From contig JAKSSQ010000004.1 in assembly GCA_024403005.1 (NCBI GenBank), positions 1 to 22,909 of the forward strand: a stretch of 22,909 nt of DNA, written 5' to 3'. The position numbers and the translations under genes were made by a program. Of this stretch, positions 14,008 through 22,309 are shown piece by piece. The notes beneath the pieces are model-generated. The model saw nothing but the letters and a program-made list of their open reading frames with translations, ran no database searches and had not been told where the DNA came from. The first letter of the stretch is position 1, and each line of letters starts with the position of its first letter. The stretch comes from Clostridia bacterium. Lineage in GTDB: Bacteria; Bacillota; Clostridia; Peptostreptococcales; Anaerovoracaceae.

Positions 14008-15246
14008 TTAGCCTCTTTTTTTCTTCATTTCCTTTCCGAAAATGTACCAGCATACAGCTGCGATTGCAAGGCATGCAGCTGCGTTGATCTTCCAGGTCTG
14101 CTGGTAGGTAAATACGGTTACCAGTGAACCGAATACGAGAGGTCCGAGACCTCTGCCGATTGAGCGGGCCATGTCGTACATGGACTGGAATCTTGCAACG
14201 TGGCTGGGAGGGCTGTTTTCTGCGATGAAAACGCCTGCGCCGGTGGAAATAAGGATTTCGCCGACGGACCAGATTACAACTGCAACGAAGAAGAGAATAA
14301 TCTTATCTACATAGCCGTATGCGCCGAAACCGATGCAGTAGAGTATGCAGCCGATGGTCATGCAGAGGAACTGGTGGTGAGTCTTGGTGAACTTAACGAT
14401 AATGGGCGTACCGAATACTACAACCAGGGCGTTTACTGTCCAGATTCTGCCGCCGTAAGTTGCTGCAGCTGCCAGGCCGAACATGTCCTTAAACTGCAGG
14501 ATAAGCATGAAGCTTATGGCTGCGTAAGCTGTAGTTGCAATGGCGAGCACGATGGTGAACACCATTATAATCTTGTTCTGCATGAGCATGGTCCAGGTGC
14601 CTACGTGGACTGCGTAGTCTTCTTCCTTTGCCTTGCCCTTTTCTTCCAGCTTTCTGGGAGCCTGCGCAGTTAAGTAGTTGTCTGTAGTGCCGAAGAACAG
14701 TATGCATGCACCCAGCATGAACATTCCTGCCTGAATCCAGTAAACGATGTTCAGGTGGTTTGCCAGGAGTGCGCCGCCCAGAGCGGGGCCTACTGCAAAG
14801 CCAAGGTTATGGCAGAGATACAGAAGGGAGAAACTTTCTGCACTCTTGGGACCGCTGCCGGCAACGTCCGCAACCATGGCGGAAACGATGGGGTAGCAGG
14901 CGTTGCTTCCGAAAAATGCACAGATGGAAAGGGGTACGATCCAGATTGTCGTGCAGAAGAAGGAAGAGATGATGAAGAAAATGCATGTTACTAATGTCAT
15001 GGAAAAATATACACGCTTTCTTCCGTATAAGTCCGCCAGCTTACCGCCGACGATAGCGCCTACTACGTTGGAGCAGGCATATAAAAAGCCGACCACACCT
15101 GCCTGGAAGGCGGTGAGTCCGACCATACTTGTCAGAATAATGGAAGAGAATGTGAAGACGAGGCTTCCCATACCTACAATCCATCTTACGAGGCATAAAA
15201 TATATACTTGTCTTGGAAGTCCGAGGAACTGATTAAAAAAGCTCAA
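14008..15246 (-). CDS. Major facilitator superfamily transporter, first of a tandem pair, probable TTG start
   Basis: This 412-residue, ~12-helix transporter has the MFS loop GGKLADLYGRKR, ESFSLLYLCHNLGFAVGPALGG and VARFQSMYDMARSIGRGLGP. It is a clear paralog of the next gene. A GTG at 15255 overlapping the mrnC stop would also open the frame, but AGGTGA (15257-15252) is placed five bases before TTG at 15246. Starting there aligns its first residues (xSFFNQFLGLPRQVYILCLVR) with the paralog's MNYFNNF start. Substrate unknown. Two such genes inside a translation/housekeeping operon are unusual and may act as a heterodimer or have diverged in substrate. Confidence 0.9.
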   Translation of the reverse strand: MSFFNQFLGLPRQVYILCLVRWIVGMGSLVFTFSSIILTSMVGLTAFQAGVVGFLYACSNVVGAIVGGKLADLYGRKRVYFSMTLVTCIFFIISSFFCTTIWIVPLSICAFFGSNACYPIVSAMVADVAGSGPKSAESFSLLYLCHNLGFAVGPALGGALLANHLNIVYWIQAGMFMLGACILFFGTTDNYLTAQAPRKLEEKGKAKEEDYAVHVGTWTMLMQNKIIMVFTIVLAIATTAYAAISFMLILQFKDMFGLAAAATYGGRIWTVNALVVVFGTPIIVKFTKTHHQFLCMTIGCILYCIGFGAYGYVDKIILFFVAVVIWSVGEILISTGAGVFIAENSPPSHVARFQSMYDMARSIGRGLGPLVFGSLVTVFTYQQTWKINAAACLAIAAVCWYIFGKEMKKKRG

Positions 15247-15251
15247 CGGAA

Positions 15252-15635
15252 TCACCTGCTTTCTGTAAATTCAGCTGCCAGCAGCATTATTTCCTGAAGT
15301 CTTTCGCTGCGCTCTGCGAAGAAAAGATAGCCGATAAGAGCCTCGAAAGCAGTAGCCCACTTGTAGGTTACGGCGTCTGCATTCTTTGCTTTGGTCGCAA
15401 TCTTGTGGTTTCTTGCACGCCTTACAACTCCGGCTTCCTCTTCGGACAGCTGAGGTAAAATATGTTTCAGAGCGGCACACTGGGCAGACGCATTAACATA
15501 GCGGACACCTGCTCTGTGCATTACGTCCGCATGCGGGCTGTGACATCTTTCGATTACTCTCTGCCTTATATACTGCTCGTAAACAGCATCGCCCATGTAT
15601 GCAAGGGCGATGCTGTTAATTGTTCTGTAATCCAT
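15252..15635 (-). CDS. mrnC: Mini-ribonuclease 3
   Basis: The 127-residue protein is an RNase III catalytic domain without the double-stranded RNA-binding domain, which matures 23S rRNA ends in Firmicutes. Typical motifs are IALAYMGDAVYEQYIR near the start and TAFEALIGYLFF near the end, both carrying catalytic acidic residues (D16, E98 by count). The ATG at 15635 lies seven bases after the stop of the 66-residue ORF and has no clear ribosome binding site, so coupling is likely. It sits between cysS and the transporter pair; cysS followed by mrnC is a familiar Firmicute order. Confidence 0.95.
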   Translation of the reverse strand: MDYRTINSIALAYMGDAVYEQYIRQRVIERCHSPHADVMHRAGVRYVNASAQCAALKHILPQLSEEEAGVVRRARNHKIATKAKNADAVTYKWATAFEALIGYLFFAERSERLQEIMLLAAEFTESR

Positions 15636-15642
15636 TTACGAT

Positions 15643-15843
15643 TTATGCTCTGTCTACGCTGTTGAAGAGTTCTCTTAACTTGCCGGAAGATTTGCCTGCA
15701 GACGGCTTAATGCTTGCAGCACCTGCCGCTGTGCAGAACATGTCGTCCTTGGAATCGGAGCCCTGAATTTCAACGGGTCTGTCCGGTTCTGCGGATTCTT
15801 CCAGGCCTCTTCTTTCAGCGTTCATTAAATCCTGAAACTTCAT
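15643..15843 (-). CDS. Small unknown protein (66 residues) between cysS and mrnC
   Basis: This ORF begins with an ATG that overlaps the cysS stop (TAATG, sharing base 15843) and ends seven bases before mrnC, so it fills the space exactly. The product is acidic in the first half (SAEPDRPVEIQGSDSKDD), then Ala/Ser/Gly/Lys-rich, with an ending KLRELFNSVDRA that could be a helix. No signal peptide, membrane span or cysteine cluster is present. Codon use looks like that of its neighbours. I do not recognise a family. Close packing and co-directional coupling argue that it is translated; a regulatory or structural partner role is only conjecture. Confidence 0.65.
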   Translation of the reverse strand: MKFQDLMNAERRGLEESAEPDRPVEIQGSDSKDDMFCTAAGAASIKPSAGKSSGKLRELFNSVDRA

Positions 15844-17237
15844 TATTTTCTGATGATCTGAACACCCTGAGCTGTGTCCTTAAGGGTGATTCCCATGGCT
15901 GCCAGCTTGTCGCGGATTGCGTCTGCTGTAGCCCAGTCCTTAGCAGCTCTTGCTGCTGCGCGCTGTTCGATGAGGCTCTGGAGTTCTGCGTCTACGCCCT
16001 CTTCTTCCTTGCGGAGGATGCCGAGAACTGCAGTGAGTTCATCCAGAAGCTGCCACATCTTTTCTGCGAATTCCCTGGAGCACTTTTCTCTCAGGTTTGT
16101 ATTGATGTCGCGAACCAGTTCGAAGATTGCGCCGATGGCACCAGCTGTGTTGAGGTCGTCGTCCATAGCTTCGATGTACTTGTCCTTGTACTTCATGAGG
16201 CCTTCCATCTTAGCCTTTTCTTCTTCAGACATTGTGCCTTCGCCGTTTTCGATAGCGGACTTGAGGTCGCGTCTGCAGTTGCGCATTCTTTCGAGTGCAT
16301 TCTTAGCTTCTTCCATGAGAGCGTCGGAGAAGTTGATGGGTCCTCTGTACTGTGCGGACAGGAGGAAGTAGCGGAGAACTTCGCCGTCGTATTCCTTAAG
16401 GATGTCTCTTACTGTAAAGAAGTTGTTGAGAGACTTGGACATCTTTTCGTTGTCTACAGTAATGAAGCCATTGTGCATCCAGTAGTTGGAGAACTTCTGG
16501 CCGGACAGACCTTCGGACTGTGCGATTTCGTTTTCGTGGTGGGGGAACTGGAGGTCTTCGCCGCCGCAGTGGAGGTCGATGGTTACGCCCAGGTGCTTCT
16601 TGGACATTGCGGAGCATTCAATGTGCCAGCCGGGTCTGCCCATACCCCAGGGGGATTCCCATGCGATTTCATCGTCGGTCTTTCTTGCCTTCCAGAGAGC
16701 GAAATCGAGAGGATCCTTCTTCTTTTCGCCTTCGGGAATTCTTGCGCCAACCTGCAGGTCTTCGATATAGTTCATGGAAAGCTTGCCGTAATCCTTGAAC
16801 TTTCTTGTGCAGTAGTAAACGTCGCCGTCTGCTTCGTAAGCCATGCCCTTGTCGATGAGGCCCTGAACAAATGCGATGATTTCGGGCATTGTTTCAGTTA
16901 CTCTGGGGTGAACGTCGGCGGGAGTAATGTTGAGTTCCTTAACGTCCTTAAAGTATTCGTCGATGTACTTCTGGCCTACTTCCAGAGCGGAGATGCCTTC
17001 TTCCTTGGCTCTCTTGATAATCTTGTCGTCTACGTCTGTGAAGTTCTGAACGTACTTAACCTTCTGGCCTCTGTACTGCAGATACTTTCTCATAGTGTCG
17101 AATACTACGAAAGGACGAGCGTTTCCGATGTGAATGTAGTTATAAACTGTGGGACCGCATACATACATCTTAAGTTCAGATGCATCCATGGGTACGAGTT
17201 CTTCTTTTCTTCTGGTAAGAGTGTTATAAATTTTCAT
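15843..17237 (-). CDS. cysS: Cysteinyl-tRNA synthetase
   Basis: This class I synthetase of 464 residues charges tRNA-Cys. Signature HIGN is at 36-39 and KMSKS at 265-269. The zinc ligands are C27 in YVCGPTVY, C208 in HIECSAMS, H233 and E237 in FPHHENE. The C-terminal helical anticodon-binding part runs to GVQIIRK. The ATG at 17237 directly follows the TAA of the cyclophilin gene. Its ribosome binding site GGAGGA is inside that gene's last codons, which couples the two. The stop is shared with the start of the small ORF downstream. Confidence 0.97.
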   Translation of the reverse strand: MKIYNTLTRRKEELVPMDASELKMYVCGPTVYNYIHIGNARPFVVFDTMRKYLQYRGQKVKYVQNFTDVDDKIIKRAKEEGISALEVGQKYIDEYFKDVKELNITPADVHPRVTETMPEIIAFVQGLIDKGMAYEADGDVYYCTRKFKDYGKLSMNYIEDLQVGARIPEGEKKKDPLDFALWKARKTDDEIAWESPWGMGRPGWHIECSAMSKKHLGVTIDLHCGGEDLQFPHHENEIAQSEGLSGQKFSNYWMHNGFITVDNEKMSKSLNNFFTVRDILKEYDGEVLRYFLLSAQYRGPINFSDALMEEAKNALERMRNCRRDLKSAIENGEGTMSEEEKAKMEGLMKYKDKYIEAMDDDLNTAGAIGAIFELVRDINTNLREKCSREFAEKMWQLLDELTAVLGILRKEEEGVDAELQSLIEQRAAARAAKDWATADAIRDKLAAMGITLKDTAQGVQIIRK

Positions 17238-17723
17238 TTATTCTTCCTCCATAGTAACTTTCTTCATCTTCTGTTCTGTGAGGGGCTTGTCCATTCTGTT
17301 GCGGGGGCTCATAACGATGTCTGTAGCAACGTCCTGGCCTTCGATAAGCTTACCGAATGCAGCGTACTGTCCGTCGAGGTGCGGAGAATCGGATGTCATG
17401 ATGAAGAACTGGGAACCTGCAGAGTTGGGGTCCATAGCTCTTGCCATGGAGAGTACGCCAACTGTGTGCTTAAGGTCGTTCTTAAAGCCGTTAGCTGTGA
17501 ATTCGCCCTTGATTGTGTATCCGGGGCCGCCCATGCCTGTGCCTGTGGGGTCACCGCCCTGAATCATGAAGCCGGGGATTACTCTGTGGAAGATAACTCC
17601 GTCGTAGAAGCCTTCCTTAACCAGCTTTACGAAGTTTTCTACTGTAATGGGAGCGATTTCGGGGTAGAGTTCTGCTCTCATAACTCCGCCGTTTTCCATT
17701 TCGATTCTTACTATCTTTGCCAT
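17238..17723 (-). CDS. Cyclophilin-type peptidyl-prolyl cis-trans isomerase
   Basis: The 161-residue protein is a single cyclophilin domain without signal peptide, so it should be cytoplasmic. It catalyses proline cis-trans isomerisation in folding. Key motifs are FHRVIPGFMIQGGDPTGTG with the catalytic Arg, NSAGSQFFIMTSD, and HLDGQYAAFGKLIEG. The position that is Trp in cyclosporin-sensitive human cyclophilin A is His here, as in many bacterial forms, which usually lowers cyclosporin affinity. The ATG at 17723 is one base after the proS stop. Its place between two tRNA synthetase genes suggests co-expression with translation. Confidence 0.95.
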   Translation of the reverse strand: MAKIVRIEMENGGVMRAELYPEIAPITVENFVKLVKEGFYDGVIFHRVIPGFMIQGGDPTGTGMGGPGYTIKGEFTANGFKNDLKHTVGVLSMARAMDPNSAGSQFFIMTSDSPHLDGQYAAFGKLIEGQDVATDIVMSPRNRMDKPLTEQKMKKVTMEEE

Positions 17724-17724
17724 T

Positions 17725-19461
17725 CTATTTACCGTACCTTTCTGCGTTTACGAGTGCAATAGCTCTTTCAGCTGCTTCTGCTGCGGAGATTTCTTCTACG
17801 TCGCCGCCTCTGCGAAGCTTATATTCTACGATGCCGTCGGCAGCCTTCTTGCCGACTACGATTCTTACGGGGATGCCCAGGAGGTCTGCGTCCTTGAACT
17901 TTACGCCGGGGCGTTCATCTCTGTCGTCCAGGATAACTTCCAGACCTGCGTTCTGCAGCTTTTCGTACAGATCTTCTGCAGCAGCCTTCTGTGTTTCGTC
18001 CTTGATGTTAACAAGGTCGATGATTACGTGGTAGGGAGCTACGCTTACAGGCCAGATAATGCCGTTGTCGTCGTGGTTCTGTTCTACGATGGCAGCCATT
18101 GTTCTTGTGACGCCAATTCCGTAGCAGCCCATTACTACCGGGTGGTCTTCCTGGTTTTCGTCCTTGAATGTGAGACCCATGGGTTCGGAATACTTTGTGA
18201 AGAGCTTGAATACCTGGCCAACTTCGATGCCCATAGCCTTCTTAACGGGCTTGCCGCATACGGGGCAGGGGTCGCCTTCCTGCAGGAGCTTGATATCCTT
18301 TACGATATCGCCCTTGAAGTCTCTTCCGTAGTTCATGTTGATGTAGTGGTGGTCGTATTCGCAGGCACCTGCGCACATGTTCTTTGCGTTAACAAGTTCT
18401 GTGTCTACGATGATTGTGCAGTCGTGGAGACCAACGGGGCCTGTGAAGCCGCCTACGCAGCCTGTTGCGGGGCCCATAGCGCCTTCGTCTGCCATTGTGA
18501 GTGCATATTCGGGGATATCCAGAGCGTTAACCAGCTTGGTTGTGTTCACCTGGCGGTCGCCTCTTACGAATGCTGCAACGTACTTAACGGGGTCCTTAAC
18601 ATCTGCCTGAACTGCGAACAGCAGAGCCTTAATGCTCTTTTCCTGGGGCAGTCCGAGGAACTTGCATACGTCTTCGATGGTCTTTGTTCCGGGTGTGTGA
18701 ACCTTTTCCAGAGGCTTTTCTTCTTCTGCGGGAGCAACTGCATCCTTGAATTCAGCCTTTTCCGCTGTTGCAGCCATATCGCATTCTTCGCAGTAGAGGA
18801 TTTCTTCTTCGCCTACGTCGCAGAGTGCGCAGAATTCGTGGGAACCGTTGCCGCCGATAGCGCCGGAGTCTGCTTCTACAGGTCTGTAGGTGAGTCCGCA
18901 GCGGTCGAATACGTTTTCGTATGCGTGGAACATGTTCCAGTAGGACTTGTCCAGGCCTTCTTCGTCTCTGTCGAAGCTGTAGTTGTCCTTCATGATGAAT
19001 TCGCGGCTTCTGATGAGTCCGAATCTGGGTCTTGCTTCGTCTCTGTACTTTGTCTGAATCTGGTACAGGTTAACGGGCAGCTGTCTGTAGGAGCTTACGT
19101 TCTGGCGAACGATGTCTGTGAATACTTCTTCGTGTGTGGGGCCGAGGCAGAATTCTCTCTGGTTTCTGTCCTTAACTCTCCACATTTCGGGGCCGTAAGC
19201 AGCCCATCTGCCGGATTCCTGCCAGAGTTCTGCAGGCTGCAGCGCGCTCATCTGAATTTCCTGTGCGCCTGCCTTATCCATTTCTTCGCGAACGATCTGT
19301 TCTACCTTGTGCAGAGTGCGAAGACCGAGGGGCATGAACCCATAAACGCCGGAAACCAGCTTTCTGATGAAACCGGCTCTGAGCAGGAATATATGGCTGG
19401 CGATTTCCGCATCTGCGGGAACTTCTCTCAGCGTGTAAAGGTACATTTGTGATGCTTTCAT
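17725..19461 (-). CDS. proS: Prolyl-tRNA synthetase, bacterial type with editing domain
   Basis: This class II synthetase of 578 residues has the N-terminus MKASQMYLYTLREVPADAE, close to the E. coli-type start, which supports the ATG at 19461. Motif 2 is seen as TKYRDEARPRFGLIRSREF and motif 3 as GCYGIGVTRTMAAIVEQ. The INS editing domain that hydrolyses Ala-tRNA-Pro lies at ~225-405, with KTIEDVCKFLGLP and FVRGDRQVNTTKL. Two cysteine pairs (CALC, CEEC) precede it, and CPVC is just before motif 3. The C-terminal anticodon domain ends the protein. Ribosome binding sequence AAGGA is rather far (about 13 bases). It is 18 bases downstream of ispDF. Confidence 0.97.
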   Translation of the reverse strand: MKASQMYLYTLREVPADAEIASHIFLLRAGFIRKLVSGVYGFMPLGLRTLHKVEQIVREEMDKAGAQEIQMSALQPAELWQESGRWAAYGPEMWRVKDRNQREFCLGPTHEEVFTDIVRQNVSSYRQLPVNLYQIQTKYRDEARPRFGLIRSREFIMKDNYSFDRDEEGLDKSYWNMFHAYENVFDRCGLTYRPVEADSGAIGGNGSHEFCALCDVGEEEILYCEECDMAATAEKAEFKDAVAPAEEEKPLEKVHTPGTKTIEDVCKFLGLPQEKSIKALLFAVQADVKDPVKYVAAFVRGDRQVNTTKLVNALDIPEYALTMADEGAMGPATGCVGGFTGPVGLHDCTIIVDTELVNAKNMCAGACEYDHHYINMNYGRDFKGDIVKDIKLLQEGDPCPVCGKPVKKAMGIEVGQVFKLFTKYSEPMGLTFKDENQEDHPVVMGCYGIGVTRTMAAIVEQNHDDNGIIWPVSVAPYHVIIDLVNIKDETQKAAAEDLYEKLQNAGLEVILDDRDERPGVKFKDADLLGIPVRIVVGKKAADGIVEYKLRRGGDVEEISAAEAAERAIALVNAERYGK

Positions 19462-19479
19462 AGGTATTAGTTTTCCTTT

Positions 19480-20589
19480 CTATTTTACAGAGGCGGAGGC
19501 CATGGCAGCCATAGCGCTTCCGTCGCCTGTGAACCCCAGGCCCTCTTCTGTTGTAGCTTTTATACTTACGCAGCTTACTGGGAGCCCCAGTGCGGCTGCG
19601 GTATTTTCTCTCATTGTTTCTATGTACGGTGCCACCTTAGGTTTCTGGGCTATAAGCGTCGCATCGATGTTTATAATCGTAAAGCCGGCTTCCCTTACTA
19701 TCCTTGCAGTTTCCGAAAGGAGAAGCTTTCCTGCCATTCCTTCGTACTTCGGATCGTTATCCGGGAAATGGCGTCCGATATCTCCGAGAGCGCAGGCTCC
19801 CAGGATTGCGTCCGCTATCGCGTGGCTTATTACGTCTGCATCGCTGTGCCCTAAGAGACCTTTCTCGTATGGCACCTGCGTACAGGCAAGCATTAAAGGC
19901 CTTCCGTCCACAAGTCTATGGACGTCGTAGCCGTTTCCGATTCTTATATCCACAGGAAAATCCTCCGGTGTCGTGAGTTTAATATTTTTATAGGAACCGG
20001 GAACTATGGAGATTTTAACTCCTGTTCTTTCCACAAGCCCTGCTTCGTCTGTGCCTTCGAAGCCGTCTTCCTTAGCCTTGCGGAAGGCTTCGAGAAGCGT
20101 ATCCATCCTGAACCCCTGGGGAGTCTGGACTTCGTAGAGCTTGCTTCTGTCCAGGGTTTCCTCTGCCGTTCTTATGGTGCTCTTAGGCTGAACGCAAGGG
20201 ATAACCGCCGGGCTTTTTTCCAGTTCTTCTATAACCGCTTTTATGACTTCCGGCTCCACGAAAGGCCTTGCTCCGTCGTGGATAAGGACTTTTGTGCAGG
20301 CTTCCGGAATACGTTCCATAGCATTGCTTACGGATTCCTGCCTTGTGGCTCCGCCGCAGACTACTTTTACATGCGGGCAGCCCCAGCGGTCCAGCAGATT
20401 TCTGCAGTTCTGCTGCTCGGCTTCTGATGCGGTCACGATAATGTCTGAAATACCCTGAACATCACAAAAAGCCTTAACAGCCTTTACTAAGACCGGAAGG
20501 TTTCCGCACATTCTGTATTGCTTTGGTATGCCGCCGCCCATTCGCGTGGACGAGCCGGCGGCGGCGATAATTACTGCTGTTTTTTCCAT
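19480..20589 (-). CDS. ispDF: Bifunctional IspD/IspF of the non-mevalonate isoprenoid pathway
   Basis: The 369-residue fusion joins 2-C-methyl-D-erythritol 4-phosphate cytidylyltransferase (residues ~1-215) with 2-C-methyl-D-erythritol 2,4-cyclodiphosphate synthase (~216-369). IspD marks are AAAGSSTRMGGGIPKQY and VLIHDGARPFV. IspF marks are IGNGYDVHRL with the metal-binding Asp and His, LLGHSDADVISHAIADA, GDIGRHFPDND and IKATTEEGLGFTG. The usual GHGYD is GNGYD here, while the metal ligands are kept. IspD and IspF act two steps apart in the MEP pathway (IspE between). The ATG at 20589 has AAGG upstream. It follows the PIN/TRAM gene by 16 bases. Confidence 0.96.
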   Translation of the reverse strand: MEKTAVIIAAAGSSTRMGGGIPKQYRMCGNLPVLVKAVKAFCDVQGISDIIVTASEAEQQNCRNLLDRWGCPHVKVVCGGATRQESVSNAMERIPEACTKVLIHDGARPFVEPEVIKAVIEELEKSPAVIPCVQPKSTIRTAEETLDRSKLYEVQTPQGFRMDTLLEAFRKAKEDGFEGTDEAGLVERTGVKISIVPGSYKNIKLTTPEDFPVDIRIGNGYDVHRLVDGRPLMLACTQVPYEKGLLGHSDADVISHAIADAILGACALGDIGRHFPDNDPKYEGMAGKLLLSETARIVREAGFTIINIDATLIAQKPKVAPYIETMRENTAAALGLPVSCVSIKATTEEGLGFTGDGSAMAAMASASVK

Positions 20590-20605
20590 ATGCGCCTTAG
20601 TTCCC

Positions 20606-21721
20606 CTATACCAAGGAAGCTGGTTTTACGAAGATCATGCGGCCTGCAGAGGTCTGCAGAACGCTTGTGACAGCTACGTTTATGTTCTGTCCTATGAACT
20701 TCCTGCCGTCTTCAACGACGATCATGGTGCCGTCATCGAGATAGCCGACGCCCTGGTTGTTTTCTTTGCCTTCTTTTACGAGGAATACCTGCATTTCCTC
20801 GCCGGGAAGAACTACCGGCTTTAAAGTATTGGCAAGCTCGTTAATGTTGAGCACGCCTATACCGGTTATAGTCGCTACTTTGTTCAGGTTAAAGTCGTTC
20901 GTAACGACCTTGCCCTTCATGATCTGGGCAAGCTTTAAAAGCTTTACATCCACTTCTGGAATCTCGTCGAGGGATTTTTCGGAAGTGGTATCGTAAATTT
21001 CGATGCCGTATTCGCTCTGAATCTTGTTAAGGACATCCAGTCCTCTGCGTCCTCTGTTTCTCTTGAGAGAATCGGAAGAGTCGGCAATATGGCGCAGTTC
21101 CACAAGGACAAAATCGGGGATAATAATGTTTCCGTCGATAAAGCCTGTCTTGAGGATATCTGCGATACGGCCGTCTATGATAACGCTTGTATCAAGAATC
21201 TTGGGCGATACTCCGGCACCTTTGCCTTTGCTTTTTGCTGTCGATTCTTTAACTATGGGGTTGTTCACCGGCATAAGTCTCGGGACTTCCTTGCTTATTC
21301 GCGAAGCTGTGGTTATGCCTATGCTTCCGAATAAGAAGTAGAGTGCAATGGTGAGTACGACGTTGATATACGCTGTCTGTAAAATTTCTATCTCATTAAT
21401 AATCTGCGAGATTAGAAAAGCGATAACAAGACCGATAACCAGACCGATTGACCCTGTTGCCAGTTCTGCGGCAGGAATGTTTCTTAAATTCCTGTCAACT
21501 CTATGTGCTAAATCTTCCCCACGGCCCTGGAAAATACTGAATAAATAATCAAAAATAAATCCGAAAAAAGCAACGCCTGTCAGGATCCATAAAGTCTTCT
21601 CGCTGGCGCTCATGCCCCATTTAAGACCGAGTACTTCGTCCTGAGCAGAATAAGATGTAATTCCAAAACCGACCAGCATTCCGCAAAGAATAGTGATTAT
21701 GCGAAATACCTTCTTTAGCAA
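20606..21721 (-). CDS. Membrane-anchored PIN/TRAM domain protein (YacL type), TTG start
   Basis: The 371-residue protein begins with four hydrophobic segments (~5-25, 45-65, 90-110, 115-140). After a basic linker comes a PIN nuclease-like domain with LDTSVIIDGRI, VELRHIADSSD and VVTNDFNLNKVA, which carry the acidic metal-binding residues. The C-terminal TRAM domain (~300-360) has GEEMQVFLVKEGKENNQGVG and likely binds RNA. It resembles B. subtilis YacL, whose role is not settled. The start is TTG at 21721 with AGGAGG (21735-21730) eight bases before it. It lies between carD and ispDF, as in many Firmicutes. Nuclease activity is inferred only. Confidence 0.92.
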   Translation of the reverse strand: MLKKVFRIITILCGMLVGFGITSYSAQDEVLGLKWGMSASEKTLWILTGVAFFGFIFDYLFSIFQGRGEDLAHRVDRNLRNIPAAELATGSIGLVIGLVIAFLISQIINEIEILQTAYINVVLTIALYFLFGSIGITTASRISKEVPRLMPVNNPIVKESTAKSKGKGAGVSPKILDTSVIIDGRIADILKTGFIDGNIIIPDFVLVELRHIADSSDSLKRNRGRRGLDVLNKIQSEYGIEIYDTTSEKSLDEIPEVDVKLLKLAQIMKGKVVTNDFNLNKVATITGIGVLNINELANTLKPVVLPGEEMQVFLVKEGKENNQGVGYLDDGTMIVVEDGRKFIGQNINVAVTSVLQTSAGRMIFVKPASLV

Positions 21722-21745
21722 ATTCGTGTCCTCCTTTCCTTAAGT

Positions 21746-21763
21746 GTCGTATATATAAACGAC
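21746..21763. repeat. Short inverted repeat between carD and the PIN/TRAM gene
   Basis: GTCGT (21746-21750) and ACGAC (21759-21763) flank an A/T-only core of eight bases. It lies in the 63-base gap before the TTG start. No T-run follows, so it is not a standard terminator. It might be an RNA-processing hairpin or a protein site, or chance. Confidence 0.35.
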
Positions 21764-21784
21764 GCTGCAATTCTGCCGGGGATG

Positions 21785-22258
21785 CTAAATTGCGTTGTCG
21801 ATCATATCCATTGCTGCGGCTTCGTCCACGTTTTTAATGAGTACGATTTCGCTGGCAAGGACCTGTTTTGCATTGGAAAGAAGCTTTTTCTCGCCTGTGG
21901 ATAATTTCTTTTCTCTTTCGATTCTGGCGAGATTTCTTATTACCTCTGCAACTGTACACGGATCGCCTGTCTTGAGCTTTTCCATGTTGTCTCTGGATCT
22001 TCTGTTCCAGTTTTCGTCCATGGGCGTAGATTCTGCGCCCAGAACAGCTATTACCTTATCCACCATGTCTTCGCCGGATATTTCGCGAAGACCGGCCTGG
22101 TCTGCATTGTTTACAGGCACCATAACCTGCATGTTGCCGTAAGGTATGCTCAAAATATAATATGCCCTGGATTCTCCCAGGACCTGTTTTTCTTCTATGT
22201 TGCTGATAACACCAGCCCCGTGCATCGGGTAAACTACTTTATCTCCTATGGAAAACAT
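21785..22258 (-). CDS. carD: CarD family transcription regulator
   Basis: The 157-residue protein has the RNA polymerase interacting domain at 1-60, with MFSIGDKVVYPMHGAGVI and the LSIPYGNMQVMVPV strand. A helical C-terminal domain follows, with KTGDPCTVAEVIRNLARIE and KKLSTGEKKLLSNAKQVL. CarD proteins bind the RNA polymerase beta subunit and the promoter upstream fork to tune open-complex formation, often for rRNA genes. The ATG at 22258 has GGAGG about eight bases before it. It has its own consensus promoter just after the histidine kinase gene and is the first gene of the long minus-strand operon. Confidence 0.95.
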   Translation of the reverse strand: MFSIGDKVVYPMHGAGVISNIEEKQVLGESRAYYILSIPYGNMQVMVPVNNADQAGLREISGEDMVDKVIAVLGAESTPMDENWNRRSRDNMEKLKTGDPCTVAEVIRNLARIEREKKLSTGEKKLLSNAKQVLASEIVLIKNVDEAAAMDMIDNAI

Positions 22259-22277
22259 CGTCTTTTCCTCCGAACAT

Positions 22278-22306
22278 ATTATATATCAGAAGACTTCAGA
22301 ATTCAA
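22278..22306 (-). promoter_or_regulatory. Sigma-A promoter of carD and the downstream operon
   Basis: On the minus strand TTGAAT (22306-22301) and consensus TATAAT (22283-22278) are separated by 17 bases. The predicted start is around 22271, at the first base of the GGAGG ribosome binding site (22271-22267). That would leave a leader of only about 13 bases. Confidence 0.75.
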
Positions 22307-22309
22307 TGT

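Noticed and set aside
15714..17762. Long open frame of 682 codons on the plus strand opposite cysS, the small ORF and the cyclophilin gene
   Set aside because: The minus strand carries clear, motif-complete genes here. The plus frame is rich in Cys, Val and Phe, has no family pattern, and arises from codon bias of the real genes.
18028..19452. Open frame of 474 codons on the plus strand opposite proS
   Set aside because: It mirrors proS, is Cys/Val-rich and has no recognisable domain or ribosome binding site.
17238..19480. T-box riboswitch ahead of proS or cysS
   Set aside because: The gaps before these genes are 0-18 bases, leaving no room for a T-box leader.
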